Positions 43,487 through 53,400 of a DNA stretch of 64,000 nucleotides are shown piece after piece. Where the stretch lies: assembly GCA_016293845.1 (NCBI GenBank), contig JAEDDH010000002.1, forward strand, positions 1 through 64,000, read 5' to 3'. The stretch is from Bacteroidales bacterium (GTDB lineage: Bacteria; Bacteroidota; Bacteroidia; Bacteroidales; UBA3824). Each line of letters starts with the position of its first letter. Within the stretch, counting starts at the first letter, position 1. A program made the translations under genes and the position numbers. The notes under the pieces are model-generated. The model made no database searches, had not been told where the DNA came from, and saw only the letters and a list, made by a program, of their open reading frames with translations.

Positions 43487-44071
43487 ATGAAAAAGTATTA
43501 TATAATTGGCATTGTGTTTGTCGTTGTAAATATCGTTTTATCAGTTTATATTTATAGGCAAAAACAGATAGTTGCACAATTTTACGACGACTATGGAGTA
43601 AAGTCTATGCTCAGTTACGACTATATGAAGTCATTGCAATACAATGGAATAATGCTCGACTCTTCTACAACCTTGCTTGATAGAAATGACACAATATATA
43701 CTTTGAGCGACTTTATGAACGAGGAAAGAAAACTTGTTTTCCGTTATTCATTTATCCATTGCAATGCCTGTGTGGATACTCTAATGAAACTTGTTAACAA
43801 GTTTTCCGATGAGGTTGGTGATGATAAGGTAGTAGTATTAGCCCAATATGCAAATATTAGAGATTACAAAAATTTTGTTCGTATAAATAATATTAAACAT
43901 TCTATCTACCAACTGCAGGATTCATTGTGCAAGGCGGATGAATTATCTATTCCTTATTTGTTTGTTTTAGAGGATAATATGACAATTAGTAATTTCTTTT
44001 TGCCTCGTAAGGAATATCCTCAGGTTACTGAAAAATATTTGGAATCTATCAAAAATATATTGATAAAATGA
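43487..44071 (+). CDS. Thioredoxin-like / redoxin-family membrane protein
   Basis: The ATG at 43487, right after the propeller stop codon, gives MKKYYIIGIVFVVVNIVLSVY, a membrane anchor. The 194-residue protein has a thioredoxin-like domain with a redox motif FIHCNACVDTL (CxxC), and a later cis-Pro-like segment (SIPYLFVLED). It would act in the envelope and could form or break disulfides in the Cys-rich peptide encoded upstream. It overlaps the next start codon by 4 bp (ATGA). Confidence 0.72.
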   Translation: MKKYYIIGIVFVVVNIVLSVYIYRQKQIVAQFYDDYGVKSMLSYDYMKSLQYNGIMLDSSTTLLDRNDTIYTLSDFMNEERKLVFRYSFIHCNACVDTLMKLVNKFSDEVGDDKVVVLAQYANIRDYKNFVRINNIKHSIYQLQDSLCKADELSIPYLFVLEDNMTISNFFLPRKEYPQVTEKYLESIKNILIK

Positions 44072-44430
44072 AGACTATATTTTTGATTATTATCTCTTTA
44101 TCCTTATTTTGTTGCACCTCCTCCCCACTCGACTACGCTCTTGATTTCGCCGGTACCAACCGTACTGAACTCGAATCCGTACTCGAACATTACAAGGACG
44201 ACCCAGAGAAACTTGCGGCGGCGAAGTTTCTTATAGAGAATATGCCTGCGCATATATCGCACCGGGACAGCACGATATACAAGTATTACGACATCGCTGA
44301 CAATCTGTTGCTGCAAAAAGATTTGCCGCACACCATAGTCCGTGATTCTTTGCTCAATGTCAGGAAAAACATCTATCCTGGATTGGAGCGCAATTCAATC
44401 TCTGACGTAAAGATTATGAAGGCGGACTAG
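44068..44430 (+). CDS. Transglutaminase-like lipoprotein, N-terminal fragment (in-frame TAG)
   Basis: This 120-residue frame begins with a lipoprotein signal (FCCTSS) and the helical start found in Bacteroidota transglutaminase-like proteins (RTELESVLEHYKDDPEKLAAAKFLIENMPAH). It stops at TAG (44428-44430), but the same frame continues without interruption to 45999 with the expected family sequence (LIYTIDHAFKVWKN...). The stop is therefore a single nonsense lesion, or less likely a readthrough site, inside a gene of about 643 codons. Confidence 0.75.
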   Translation: MKTIFLIIISLSLFCCTSSPLDYALDFAGTNRTELESVLEHYKDDPEKLAAAKFLIENMPAHISHRDSTIYKYYDIADNLLLQKDLPHTIVRDSLLNVRKNIYPGLERNSISDVKIMKAD

Positions 44431-45999
44431 CTTATATACACCATCGATCATGCCTTCAAAGTATGGAAGAATTGCGAGTGGGCGGCGCACATAGATTTCG
44501 ATGATTTTTGCGAAACACTTTTGCCGTACAAAGTAACAGAGTTTCAGCCTTTTGATTATTGGCGAGATACACTTTCTGAGGCTTTTTCGGAAAGCTTGCA
44601 AACTCAATTATATGACGATGAGGAATGTAATACGACATATCGCACCGTGGATATTGTTAGAAACGAGATTTTGCGCGAAGTGCGTCGCAACGGTGAGTAC
44701 ATAGAATCTGGTTATCCGCTACTTACCGCTTCGCAGATGAAAAATATCGCATACGGGCGTTGTGTGGATTATGTTAACCTCGCTGTCTCTACTTACCGTA
44801 GTGTTGGAGTTCCTTGTTATATCGATGCAACACCGTTTTATGGACGTTTCCGTGCTGGGCATACTTGGGATGTGGTGGTCTTTGGCAATGGCGGCGATAT
44901 GCCATCTGAGTGGGATTTGGCGTGCGAGCACGGTAAGCGTTTCTTTCCTGCACAAAGGTTTCCTAAGGTGTATCGTTCAACATACGCTATTAACCGCGAC
45001 CGCGTTAAATACCGCAACGAATCTGCTCTTAAATATCCGTTTGATTATTGCCAGAAAGATGTAACGAGCCAATATACAAAGACTTCCGACATCGAAATCG
45101 AAACATATAGCAACATCAATCTCGCTGAAAAGTATTGCTACATTTCTATTTTCAACGGTCATAATGTTGAATGGTCGTTTGTTGATTATGGTGAAATCAA
45201 GGATGGAAATGCTTGCTTCAAAAACATTGGGCGGAATATCCTCTACCTTGCACAAGGCTTTGATGGTCGGAAACTAATTCCGATAAGCGACCCATTCATT
45301 TTGCATCAAAATGGCAAAATTGAGTACATAAAATTTGACGGCTCGGAGACGCGTACACTTGATATCCGCCGCAAGTATTATCAGAACCGTAATGTTGCCG
45401 AAATGCGTCAGCGCATCTACGGTGGCAGAATCCAAGGTGCGGATAATCCAAATTTTACCAATGCCGAAGATATTCTCATAATTGATGATGTTTATATTCT
45501 TGACCCGCAGCCTGTAAAGTGCAATAAGGCGTACAAATATTACCGTTATTTGTCGGTGGATGGCAGTTACGGTAGCATTGCCGAACTGAAATTTTATGAC
45601 GCTGACACTACTGAAATTACAGGCACACCAATCGCCTGCAAATACGCTGCGTCCGACATTATTGCCAAGGCATTTGATGATGATTATCTCACCAATTTTG
45701 AGACCGAATATCCTGATAATAATTGGGTGGGCATTCAAACCTCTAAACCTCAAAAAATCTCTTTCATTCGCATCATTCCACGTTCCGACGACAACGACAT
45801 CCGTGTTGGCGACACCTACGAACTCTTGTATTATAATGGCAAGGAATGGATTTCTATGGGTAAAAAAACTGCCAACACTAATATCTTACATTACGATAAT
45901 GTACCGTCCAAAGCCTTGTATTGGGTGAAAGACCATCGACGCGGCTGGGACGAACGTCCGTTCCTTTTACGTGAAGGCTACAAGGTGGAGTGGAGGTGA
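44431..45999 (+). pseudogene. Transglutaminase-like protein, C-terminal part after TAG
   Basis: This is the continuation of the preceding frame. A fragment could start at the ATG or alternative codon near 44521. The transglutaminase-like core is intact: Cys in YGRCVDYVNLAVSTYRSVGVPC and His in AGHTWDVVVFG, with a following acidic position. Residues from about 340 of this part form a discoidin-like (F5/8 type C) domain (YRYLSVDGSYGSIAELKFYD to YYNGKEWISMGKK). Such proteins act on secreted substrates. Intact catalytic residues downstream of the stop suggest a recent lesion. Confidence 0.75.
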
Positions 46000-46035
46000 T
46001 AAACAATCGATGAATGTCTCGATGCAATTATCTGA

Positions 46036-46500
46036 ATGAAAAAAAATAGGCGAAATAAGAAACTTGAAACGTTGATGTTGGTTGTTCTGTTAGTGGGGCT
46101 GCTTTTCACCATCTACAATACTTTGAGAATTTATGTGTTTATGTCCTTCCGCGTACCTACACCATCAATGGAGCCGACGGTGATGGCGGGCAAGCATGTA
46201 TTAGTAAATAAGATGGCGTTTGGCAGAAGATATTTCGACGTGCCTTGCTACGATTCAGTGCGGCACGGCAAGATAAGTCGCGGCTGGGCAATTTCGGAAC
46301 CACGGCGCGGCGATGTGATGGTGTTTAATCAGACTTGTTTCCTCGGCTGGGACACCATCGCTTTCGACATTATGAAATATTTTGTCAAGAGATGCGTCGC
46401 ATTGCCTGGCGACAGTTTTTACATCAAGAAATGCCGTTACCGTGTGGTTGGAAGTGACGAGGATTTAGGATTGATTGATGCGCAGGATTTGACGGAGTGA
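46036..46500 (+). CDS. Signal peptidase I, N-terminal fragment (in-frame TGA)
   Basis: This 154-residue frame has the membrane anchor and the catalytic Ser box (FRVPTPSMEPTVMAGKH) and the Lys box (YFVKRCVALPGDSF) of signal peptidase I (S26). It stops at TGA (46498-46500) within the substrate-domain insertion, and the same frame continues open to 46869. It follows the transglutaminase-like gene by 36 bp. A dedicated signal peptidase in this locus fits the idea that it processes the secreted peptide. Confidence 0.75.
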   Translation: MKKNRRNKKLETLMLVVLLVGLLFTIYNTLRIYVFMSFRVPTPSMEPTVMAGKHVLVNKMAFGRRYFDVPCYDSVRHGKISRGWAISEPRRGDVMVFNQTCFLGWDTIAFDIMKYFVKRCVALPGDSFYIKKCRYRVVGSDEDLGLIDAQDLTE

Positions 46501-46869
46501 ATATCACGCGACTCTGCATACGTCCGCCGAATAGGGATGCCTTATATAACTTTGCCGTTTTGGGATAGTTTGGGATGGAACATCCGCAATTTTGGTCCGT
46601 TGTACATACCGAAGAAGGACGACACAATCCATTTCGATGAAAAGAACGTTCGTATCTACCGCAAGTACATCGAATGGGAACTTGGACACAAAATTATTTG
46701 GGACAGCCTTGGATTCCGTAATCCTGACGGTTCACCGATAGACTGCCACGTGATGCGCCAAAACTACTACTTTATGTGCGGCGACAATGCGCCAAACTCG
46801 CTTGATTCGCGCTTTTGGGGGCTTGTGCCTGAGGAGTTCATTGTCGGTCGTGTGATTTTTGTGTATTGA
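46501..46869 (+). pseudogene. Signal peptidase I, C-terminal part after TGA
   Basis: Continuation of the S26 frame without further stops: ISRDSAYVRRIGMPYI..., then the conserved end box CGDNAPNSLDSRFWGLVPEEFIVGRV. A separate start at 46537 is possible but would give a protein without the catalytic Ser and Lys. Only one base separates the two parts from an intact gene of about 277 codons. Confidence 0.72.
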
Positions 46870-46909
46870 TTTAGATAGTAGGGGTCGGTGCGGTTGGCAA
46901 ATGAATACT

Positions 46910-48643
46910 TTATTCCAATACCTCCATCTTCCAACCTCTAAACACTACCACAGCAGTATGTAGTTCCCATTTTTTGTCAGCGCATTTTTCGGTGATGCGG
47001 TGGTCGGTGATATAACGTTGCAATTGAGCGTTGGCATCCTCTTTTAATTGAGCCACAGTTTCGTCCGATGAGTTTTTTTTGCAGTATTTCAACTCAATCA
47101 TATAGGCGTGGCGTTTGTAGCCGAGGGGTTCAAGAAACATATCGGTAAAGCCGTGGTCTGCCTCCAATTCGGTAAAGGCAAGGAAACTTGAACTCTTGCA
47201 AAAATGCGACAAGAAAAATCCCTTTACAAAAAACTCACCTTGTGCGTCAAAATCACGAACCGACGAATTATCTTCCATTACTGAGGCTATGTAAGAGATA
47301 AACGGCTTGCAATCGCCTTTAAAAACGAGCGTGTTCCAATGTCTACTCAAAATGTCAACATCGGTTCGCCAACCTATTATTTGGGTGTAGCATTTTTCTA
47401 TGTACCTGCAATATTGCAGACGGACAGTTTCGTTTGGAACGACAAAACAAGGCACTCCATCTTCGTCTAAACCAAAACTCAAAAGTCCCATATAATAAAG
47501 GAGGCTTTGCAAATTGTCGGCCGTTGACAATTCTGCAATGGCAAACTCTGGGTTTAATTCAAAATATGCTTTACCTGTGTTAACAATATCCATTATTATC
47601 CGCGACTTTTCGCCAAAATCTTTTTCTATTTTCACCATCTTTTCCATCTTGAAAAAGTCGGTGGAGACATTTGGGTCAACAAGTTTTTCGGGGATTCGGC
47701 CTTTTTGAGATTGATAGTTCATTACAAAATAAAGCACCATATCCGAATTAAAAACCCGTTCTTCGTCAATCATTCCCGACGAAAAACAGTAATTATCGTA
47801 CACAGGCTTCATAATGTCGATAAGTTCATCAACAGAATGTTTAAAAACGCCAGTTTCATCGCGATAATATTCCAACATAGCACGCACCTCGCTCTCGGCA
47901 AATCCCATTGCAGCATTGAGATTGGCATCTATCGACATATTACGCGCTATATTAAATCCGCTTGTAACATCGCTCAGCGTCAATGGCGACACACCTGATA
48001 TAAATATGCGTCCAATGAGTGCGTTGTTAGATGAAGTCATTGCCTTTAACACATTGAAAAACAATCGGAAAAATCCATCACCGTGAGTAAGGTTTTTGTA
48101 TGCGTCCTCGTCGGTAGAAAACAGTGTGTTGGCAAAGTTGTCGTACTCATCTATCATAATGTAGATTTTGTATGGCGAATTTGCGGTAATGGCAATCAGT
48201 TTGTTCAATGCCTTGTCGCTGATGTCAATAACATCTTTTAATTGTTCGGCAGTGTTGGCAGGGAGTACGCTTTTGTATCTCGTAACAAAGTTTCGTATGG
48301 TTTCACAAACAATAAAGTTAAACGAATCTTCTACATTTTCTTTGCGGCTGTCAACGGTAGAAAAATCGAATTTCAAAATCATATACTTTCCCTGATTGGA
48401 AGTGGTATGATTGTAAATATCCAATCCGCCGAAGTTTTGCTCGTAGTTGTCTTTTTCTAAAATGTCGTAATAGGCGGCTAACATATTCATAAACAAAGTT
48501 TTGCCAAACCTTCTCGGACGTAGGAACATAATATATTTGGCGGCGGTTTCAAAATAAGGTATAAACGCCGTTTTGTCAACGTAATACGAGTTTTCTTTGC
48601 GTATGGTAACGTAGTCGGTTTCGCCGTAAGGAATCAGTCGCAT
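46910..48643 (-). CDS. AAA-ATPase-like protein with PD-(D/E)XK nuclease-like domain
   Basis: This 577-residue protein has the AAA_ATPase_like start (RLIPYGETDYVTIRKENSYYVDKT) and a Walker A-like motif FLRPRRFGKTLFMNML, then a C-terminal DUF1703-type PD-(D/E)XK domain (YMIELKYCKK). These are abundant in Bacteroidota, in many copies per genome; the function is unknown, with a link to mobile or defence functions suspected. It is monocistronic and converges with the signal peptidase gene. Confidence 0.88.
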   Translation of the reverse strand: MRLIPYGETDYVTIRKENSYYVDKTAFIPYFETAAKYIMFLRPRRFGKTLFMNMLAAYYDILEKDNYEQNFGGLDIYNHTTSNQGKYMILKFDFSTVDSRKENVEDSFNFIVCETIRNFVTRYKSVLPANTAEQLKDVIDISDKALNKLIAITANSPYKIYIMIDEYDNFANTLFSTDEDAYKNLTHGDGFFRLFFNVLKAMTSSNNALIGRIFISGVSPLTLSDVTSGFNIARNMSIDANLNAAMGFAESEVRAMLEYYRDETGVFKHSVDELIDIMKPVYDNYCFSSGMIDEERVFNSDMVLYFVMNYQSQKGRIPEKLVDPNVSTDFFKMEKMVKIEKDFGEKSRIIMDIVNTGKAYFELNPEFAIAELSTADNLQSLLYYMGLLSFGLDEDGVPCFVVPNETVRLQYCRYIEKCYTQIIGWRTDVDILSRHWNTLVFKGDCKPFISYIASVMEDNSSVRDFDAQGEFFVKGFFLSHFCKSSSFLAFTELEADHGFTDMFLEPLGYKRHAYMIELKYCKKNSSDETVAQLKEDANAQLQRYITDHRITEKCADKKWELHTAVVVFRGWKMEVLE

Positions 48644-48777
48644 AGTTAATTGCTTTTATTTTTGGGCAAATATAATAAAAAAAACAATTGGTTGTATGTG
48701 GCGGAATGAAAGATTTTTTGACCAAAAATTTCATAGGCTATATTATATCTCCTTTATCAAAAGTTTTTTGACCACCC

Positions 48778-48805
48778 GTCCACCATTTCCGCCTCTTTGT
48801 CCACC
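48778..48805 (+). promoter_or_regulatory. Putative PUL operator 1: GTCCACC direct repeat, 21-bp period
   Basis: GTCCACC occurs at 48778-48784 and 48799-48805, 21 bp apart, and the second copy starts 27 bp before the TATTTTTG box at 48826-48833. The same geometry is found before susC (50324-50351). An AraC-type domain of a hybrid two-component regulator is a likely binder. Confidence 0.55.
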
Positions 48806-48825
48806 CCTCTCACAGCTCGGTGCGC

Positions 48826-48833
48826 TATTTTTG
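48826..48833 (+). promoter_or_regulatory. Promoter -7 box (TATTTTTG) of the first GH43 gene
   Basis: An exact TAnnTTTG element, 28 bp before the ATG at 48861, without a TTTG element at the right distance, as expected for an activator-dependent promoter. Confidence 0.55.
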
Positions 48834-48860
48834 CCCATACTAATCACTAATACTGATATT

Positions 48861-50315
48861 ATGAACAAAGTTAAAATTCTATTATTGACTATTTCGGCGT
48901 CGGGGATAATATCCTCGTGCCAAACAGCAAGTTTTAATCCTTCGCCATCGCCCAATCCGTGGGACGATGATTATTCTGCATTTATCCAAAATCCCGAAAA
49001 ATGGGGTACTTACAATGTACACGACCCCTGTGTAAGAAAATTCGGCGACACTTATTACGCATATTCTACCGATGCGGTGTATTTTGCACCTCCCAAAGAG
49101 GGTGAGGAACGCAAACACATCAAGATGGGCAATATCCAAATGCGCAAGAGCAAAGATTTGGTTAATTGGGATTTTGTTGGATGGGCGTTTGATTCTATTC
49201 CGTCAGAAGCGTGGAACTATGTTTACCCTATCAGCGGCGAAAAGACTTCGCGCGGACTTTGGGCTCCGTTTGTATATAATTATAAAGGTGTGTATCGGAT
49301 GTATTATTGCCTTTCTACATTTGGCAAACAGGTGTCGTACATTGGTCTGGCAGAATCGGCAAATCCCGAAGGTCCGTGGCAACCCAAAGGCTGTGTGGTA
49401 AAAACTGATGATAGTTCGGTAATGAACGCCATCGACCCAACAATTATCGAAGATGTTGAAAATCATAAACTTTGGATGATTTACGGTTCGTTTTTCGGTG
49501 GTATTTTTGCAATGGAACTTAATCCTGAAACGGGTCTTGCCCTTAAAGATGGCGACCAAGGTCATCTTGTGGCTCATAGGGCTAATTATCAGCAAGATAA
49601 TATGGAAGCTCCTGAGGTGATTTATAATCCCGAAACCAAGAAATATTACCTTTTTGTAAGCTACGGACCATTGGTAACTACTTATAACGTAAGGGTTTTG
49701 GTGGCAGACCATCCCGAAGGTCCTTATCAAGATTATTTTGGCACCGACCCACGCAACGAGGTTAACACATTGCCCATACTTACAGCACCTTATCGTTTTG
49801 AGAATCATCCCGGTTGGGCAGGTTTGGCGCATTGCAGCGTGTTTAACGATGGCGAGGGCAACTATTTTATTGCATCGCAGGGACGACTTCAACCCGAAAA
49901 TATGATGATGGACTTGCATATTCGCCGAATGTATTTTAATGCCGACGGTTGGCCTGTGGTTTCGCCCCAACGATATGCCGGAGAAAAGAATATTACCCTA
50001 AAAGAGAGCGATTTGTATGGCGTTTGGGAAATTATTACAATCAAAGACAACGAGCAACACCGCACAGGTGAAGATGGTCAGGTAACCGACAATCATCTTT
50101 TGCCCGAGGAGATTAATGTGTCGAAAACAATTGAAATTTTGAGAAGTAATATTCAAAATTTTAGCAAAAATACATTCGATTTAGAGGTGGATAATAATAA
50201 AATCAAAGGTGTAAAAGTGTTTGCCGGACACGATTGGGAACTGAAAACCAATACGTTACTGTTTTCGGCAGTGGATTCGTGCGGTTTTTCGCTGTGGGGC
50301 AAAAAAGTAAAATAA
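48861..50315 (+). CDS. GH43 arabinan-active glycoside hydrolase, lipoprotein
   Basis: The ATG at 48861 gives a lipoprotein signal (lipobox ISSC). The 484-residue protein is a five-bladed GH43 domain: catalytic base Asp in GTYNVHDPCVRKFG, the pKa-modulating Asp in MNAIDPTIIED, and general acid Glu in NMEAPEVIYN. The pattern resembles endo-1,5-alpha-L-arabinanases. A C-terminal beta-domain ends in SLWGKKVK, almost the same ending as the second GH43 at 59294. It would act on the cell surface as the first step of arabinan use. Confidence 0.9.
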   Translation: MNKVKILLLTISASGIISSCQTASFNPSPSPNPWDDDYSAFIQNPEKWGTYNVHDPCVRKFGDTYYAYSTDAVYFAPPKEGEERKHIKMGNIQMRKSKDLVNWDFVGWAFDSIPSEAWNYVYPISGEKTSRGLWAPFVYNYKGVYRMYYCLSTFGKQVSYIGLAESANPEGPWQPKGCVVKTDDSSVMNAIDPTIIEDVENHKLWMIYGSFFGGIFAMELNPETGLALKDGDQGHLVAHRANYQQDNMEAPEVIYNPETKKYYLFVSYGPLVTTYNVRVLVADHPEGPYQDYFGTDPRNEVNTLPILTAPYRFENHPGWAGLAHCSVFNDGEGNYFIASQGRLQPENMMMDLHIRRMYFNADGWPVVSPQRYAGEKNITLKESDLYGVWEIITIKDNEQHRTGEDGQVTDNHLLPEEINVSKTIEILRSNIQNFSKNTFDLEVDNNKIKGVKVFAGHDWELKTNTLLFSAVDSCGFSLWGKKVK

Positions 50316-50323
50316 AAACGTTA

Positions 50324-50351
50324 ATCCACTTATTTGGGAAATATGTCCACC
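50324..50351 (+). promoter_or_regulatory. Putative PUL operator 2: TCCAC direct repeat, 21-bp period
   Basis: ATCCACT (50324-50330) and GTCCACC (50345-50351) are 21 bp apart; the second copy starts 28 bp before TATCTTTA at 50373-50380. TGTCCACCCC is shared with the first operator. It matches a second activated promoter in front of susC. Confidence 0.55.
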
Positions 50352-50372
50352 CCTGTTTGGCGCTTTGTATCG

Positions 50373-50380
50373 TATCTTTA
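50373..50380 (+). promoter_or_regulatory. Promoter -7 box (TATCTTTA) of susC
   Basis: A near match to TAnnTTTG, 42 bp before the susC ATG, downstream of the direct repeat. Confidence 0.45.
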
Positions 50381-50422
50381 CAACAGAAACAAATTACAAT
50401 TTTTAGACTTAATTTGATAAAT

Positions 50423-53400
50423 ATGAAAAAGTTAGTTTTAATTCTTATGGGGCTTTTGTTAATGTCGCCGACATTTGCACAAAATGGAAGCCCGGTTACC
50501 GTAAAAGGTAAAGTTGTAGACGAAACCAATAGTCCGCTTATTGGTGCCACCGTTTCGGTAAAAGGCACAAGCAACGGCACTATTACCGACCTTGACGGAA
50601 ATTTTGAACTTTCCGCTGCATCCGACGCTGTTATCGTTTTCACTTATGTAAGTTACATTACAAAAGAGGTGAATGTAAACGGCAATGGCGATCTCGGAAC
50701 TATCGTAATGGAAGAGGATTCCAAAGCCCTTGATCAAGTAGTTGTTATCGGTTATGGAACTCAGAAAAAAGTAGACCTTACTGGTTCGGTTGCCATTGTG
50801 GACGCCGACGAAATGAAAAAGGTGTCGAAATCAAACATCTCGTCGATGCTCGAAGGCAAAGTGGCAGGCGTGCAGATTACATCCGACGGTCAGCCCGGTG
50901 CCGACCCGAATGTGCGTATTCGCGGTATCGGTTCGTTTGGTAGCACCGCACCTTTATATGTAATCGACGGTGTGCCAATGGGAACATCAATCCGCGATTT
51001 TTCGCCCAACGACATTGCCACTATCCAAATTCTTAAAGACGCATCTGCTGCCGCCATCTACGGTAGCCGCGCTGCCAACGGTGTGGTAATCATCACCACC
51101 AAACAAGGCAAACAAAATCAGCCTTTGAGAGTTGATTATAGTGGTTATTTCGGTTTCGACAAGGTTTATAAACCTGTTTACGATGTAATGGATACCGAAG
51201 CATTTACTTGGTATATTCAGCAAGCTACCGAAAATGCCGGCACTCCGCTTACCAATATGCAAGGTTACGACCCAAATTCTGAACATTATTTTCTTAAACC
51301 CGAAAACTACCGCAACACCGATTGGTTTGAGGCTGTTTTCAAAACTGGTACACGCCAAAACCACAATGTTAATCTTTCGGGTGGTTCTGATAAGTCTACT
51401 TACAACGTTGGTCTCGACTTTTTTGATCAAAAAGGTGTGGTAGAAGGTTCAGGTCCAAACTACAAACGTTACACCTTGCGTGTTAACAATACTATGGACG
51501 TTAAGTTTATCAAACTCAAAACCGGCATTGTTTACTCACACTCCGACCAAAACAATATGTTTATGTCAAACGGCAACGAATATATTCAAGGTTTAAGTGG
51601 CGATCAAGGCAACCTTATGTCGTCGATTCTTACAATGCAGCCCACAATTCCCGCTCTCGATGCTTCTACATGGGTTTTAGATGGACTTTATCCAGGTGCA
51701 GCAGCTTTCCCTTACGATGCTTACGGATACGGTGTTTATGATGCTAAGCTCCACGGCGAAATCGCTCAGTCTAACCCGCTTGTACTTAATAATATAATTG
51801 ATCGTACTTATCAGGTAGACCGTATCGTGGGTACTGCAAGCGCAAATGTTGACCTTTTTGGAATGTTTGGGAAAAGATTTGATAATCACAAACTTTCTTA
51901 CAATATCAACCTTTCTTACAGCAAAACATACGCTAAGGATTTTGTTTGGATTCCCACATGGTTTCAATCTGACAAAATCAAACACACCGCTGCCGACGCT
52001 CGTCTCGACCAAGGTTACCGTCAATACACCGATGCCCTTATCGAAAATACTCTTAATTATGAAGGCACATTTGGCGACAAAAACCACTTGAACATAGTTG
52101 TTGGTCAAACTTACGAATCAGAGTTTTATCACAATCTTGCAGCATGGGGTTACGATTTTTCAACTCCTATATTCCTTCAAATTAATAATGCTGCCGAGCG
52201 CGATGCTTCATCTTACGAAGACGAACACACCCTTGCATCTTACATCGGACGTTTAACCTATGATTTTGATAGCAAATATCTCTTGCAGGCTACTGTACGC
52301 CGCGATGGTAGCTCTCGTCTTTCGAGCGACGACCGTTGGGGTTGGTTCCCCTCTGTTTCGCTTGGTTGGAGATTAGACCGCGAAGCTTTCTTCCCTGTTA
52401 GCGACCACATTGTAAACCTTCTCAAATTCCGTGGTAGCTACGGTATTCTTGGTAACGAAAATATCGGCAACTATCGCTATATGGAAACTATGAACCGCAA
52501 CAATTTTGCATACTCTTTTGGTGGCAACATCGTTTACGGCTCGGCTGTATCTTCTTTTGTTAACACTCAGATTGCTTGGGAAAAGAAAAAATCTACAAGC
52601 GTTGGTTTCGACCTTGGAATGTTTGGCAATCAGTTTGAATTTACATTTGAATGGTACAAAAACGTTTCGTCAGATCTTCTTTACGAAGTTCCTGTGCCGG
52701 TTACAGCAGGCGTAAGCAACACAACAGTAACAATGAACGCTGCCGAAATGGAAAACTCAGGTTTTGAATGGAGCGCAGCTTATCACAACAGCAAACACCA
52801 AATCAAATACGACATTACCGTCAACGCTTCTACTCTTAAAAACAAAGTAGTTTCGCTTGGCTTTGGTCAGGGCGACTATCTCACCGGCGACTATATGACA
52901 AACATTGGCGAAGAACTTGGTCGTTTCTACGGTTACAAATATCTTGGACTTATCGAAAGTCAAGAGCAACTCGACGCTTGGAACGCTTACGCCGTAGAAA
53001 AAGGCAAAGCCGAATATCAAAAAGGTGCCCGCGTTGGCGACTGTCTCTACGAAGATATTAATCAAGATGGCGAAATCACCGATGCCGACCGCGATATTTT
53101 GGAGTCAGGCATGCCAAAACTCAGCTTTGGTATCAGCGCAAGAGCCGAATGGAAGGGTATCGACCTTACAATTTCTACATTTGGCGCACTTGGTTACCAC
53201 GTTACCGACCATATCTACAATCAGCTTACAAGTTGCTACGGCGTGGGCAACAAAGATCCTAAGGTAATGAGCGACGGATATCCCAATGTTTATTACTCAG
53301 CATCTGAGGCAGGACATTCCACCTACGCTTGGAACGACCTTTTCAGCGAGCGCAAAATTCAAAACGCTGATTATTGGAAAATTGCCAATATCGAACTCGG

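Noticed and set aside
44428..46500. Alternative genetic code explaining the internal TAG and TGA
   Set aside because: Both codons end other genes in the window in the normal way, and the replaced residues differ.
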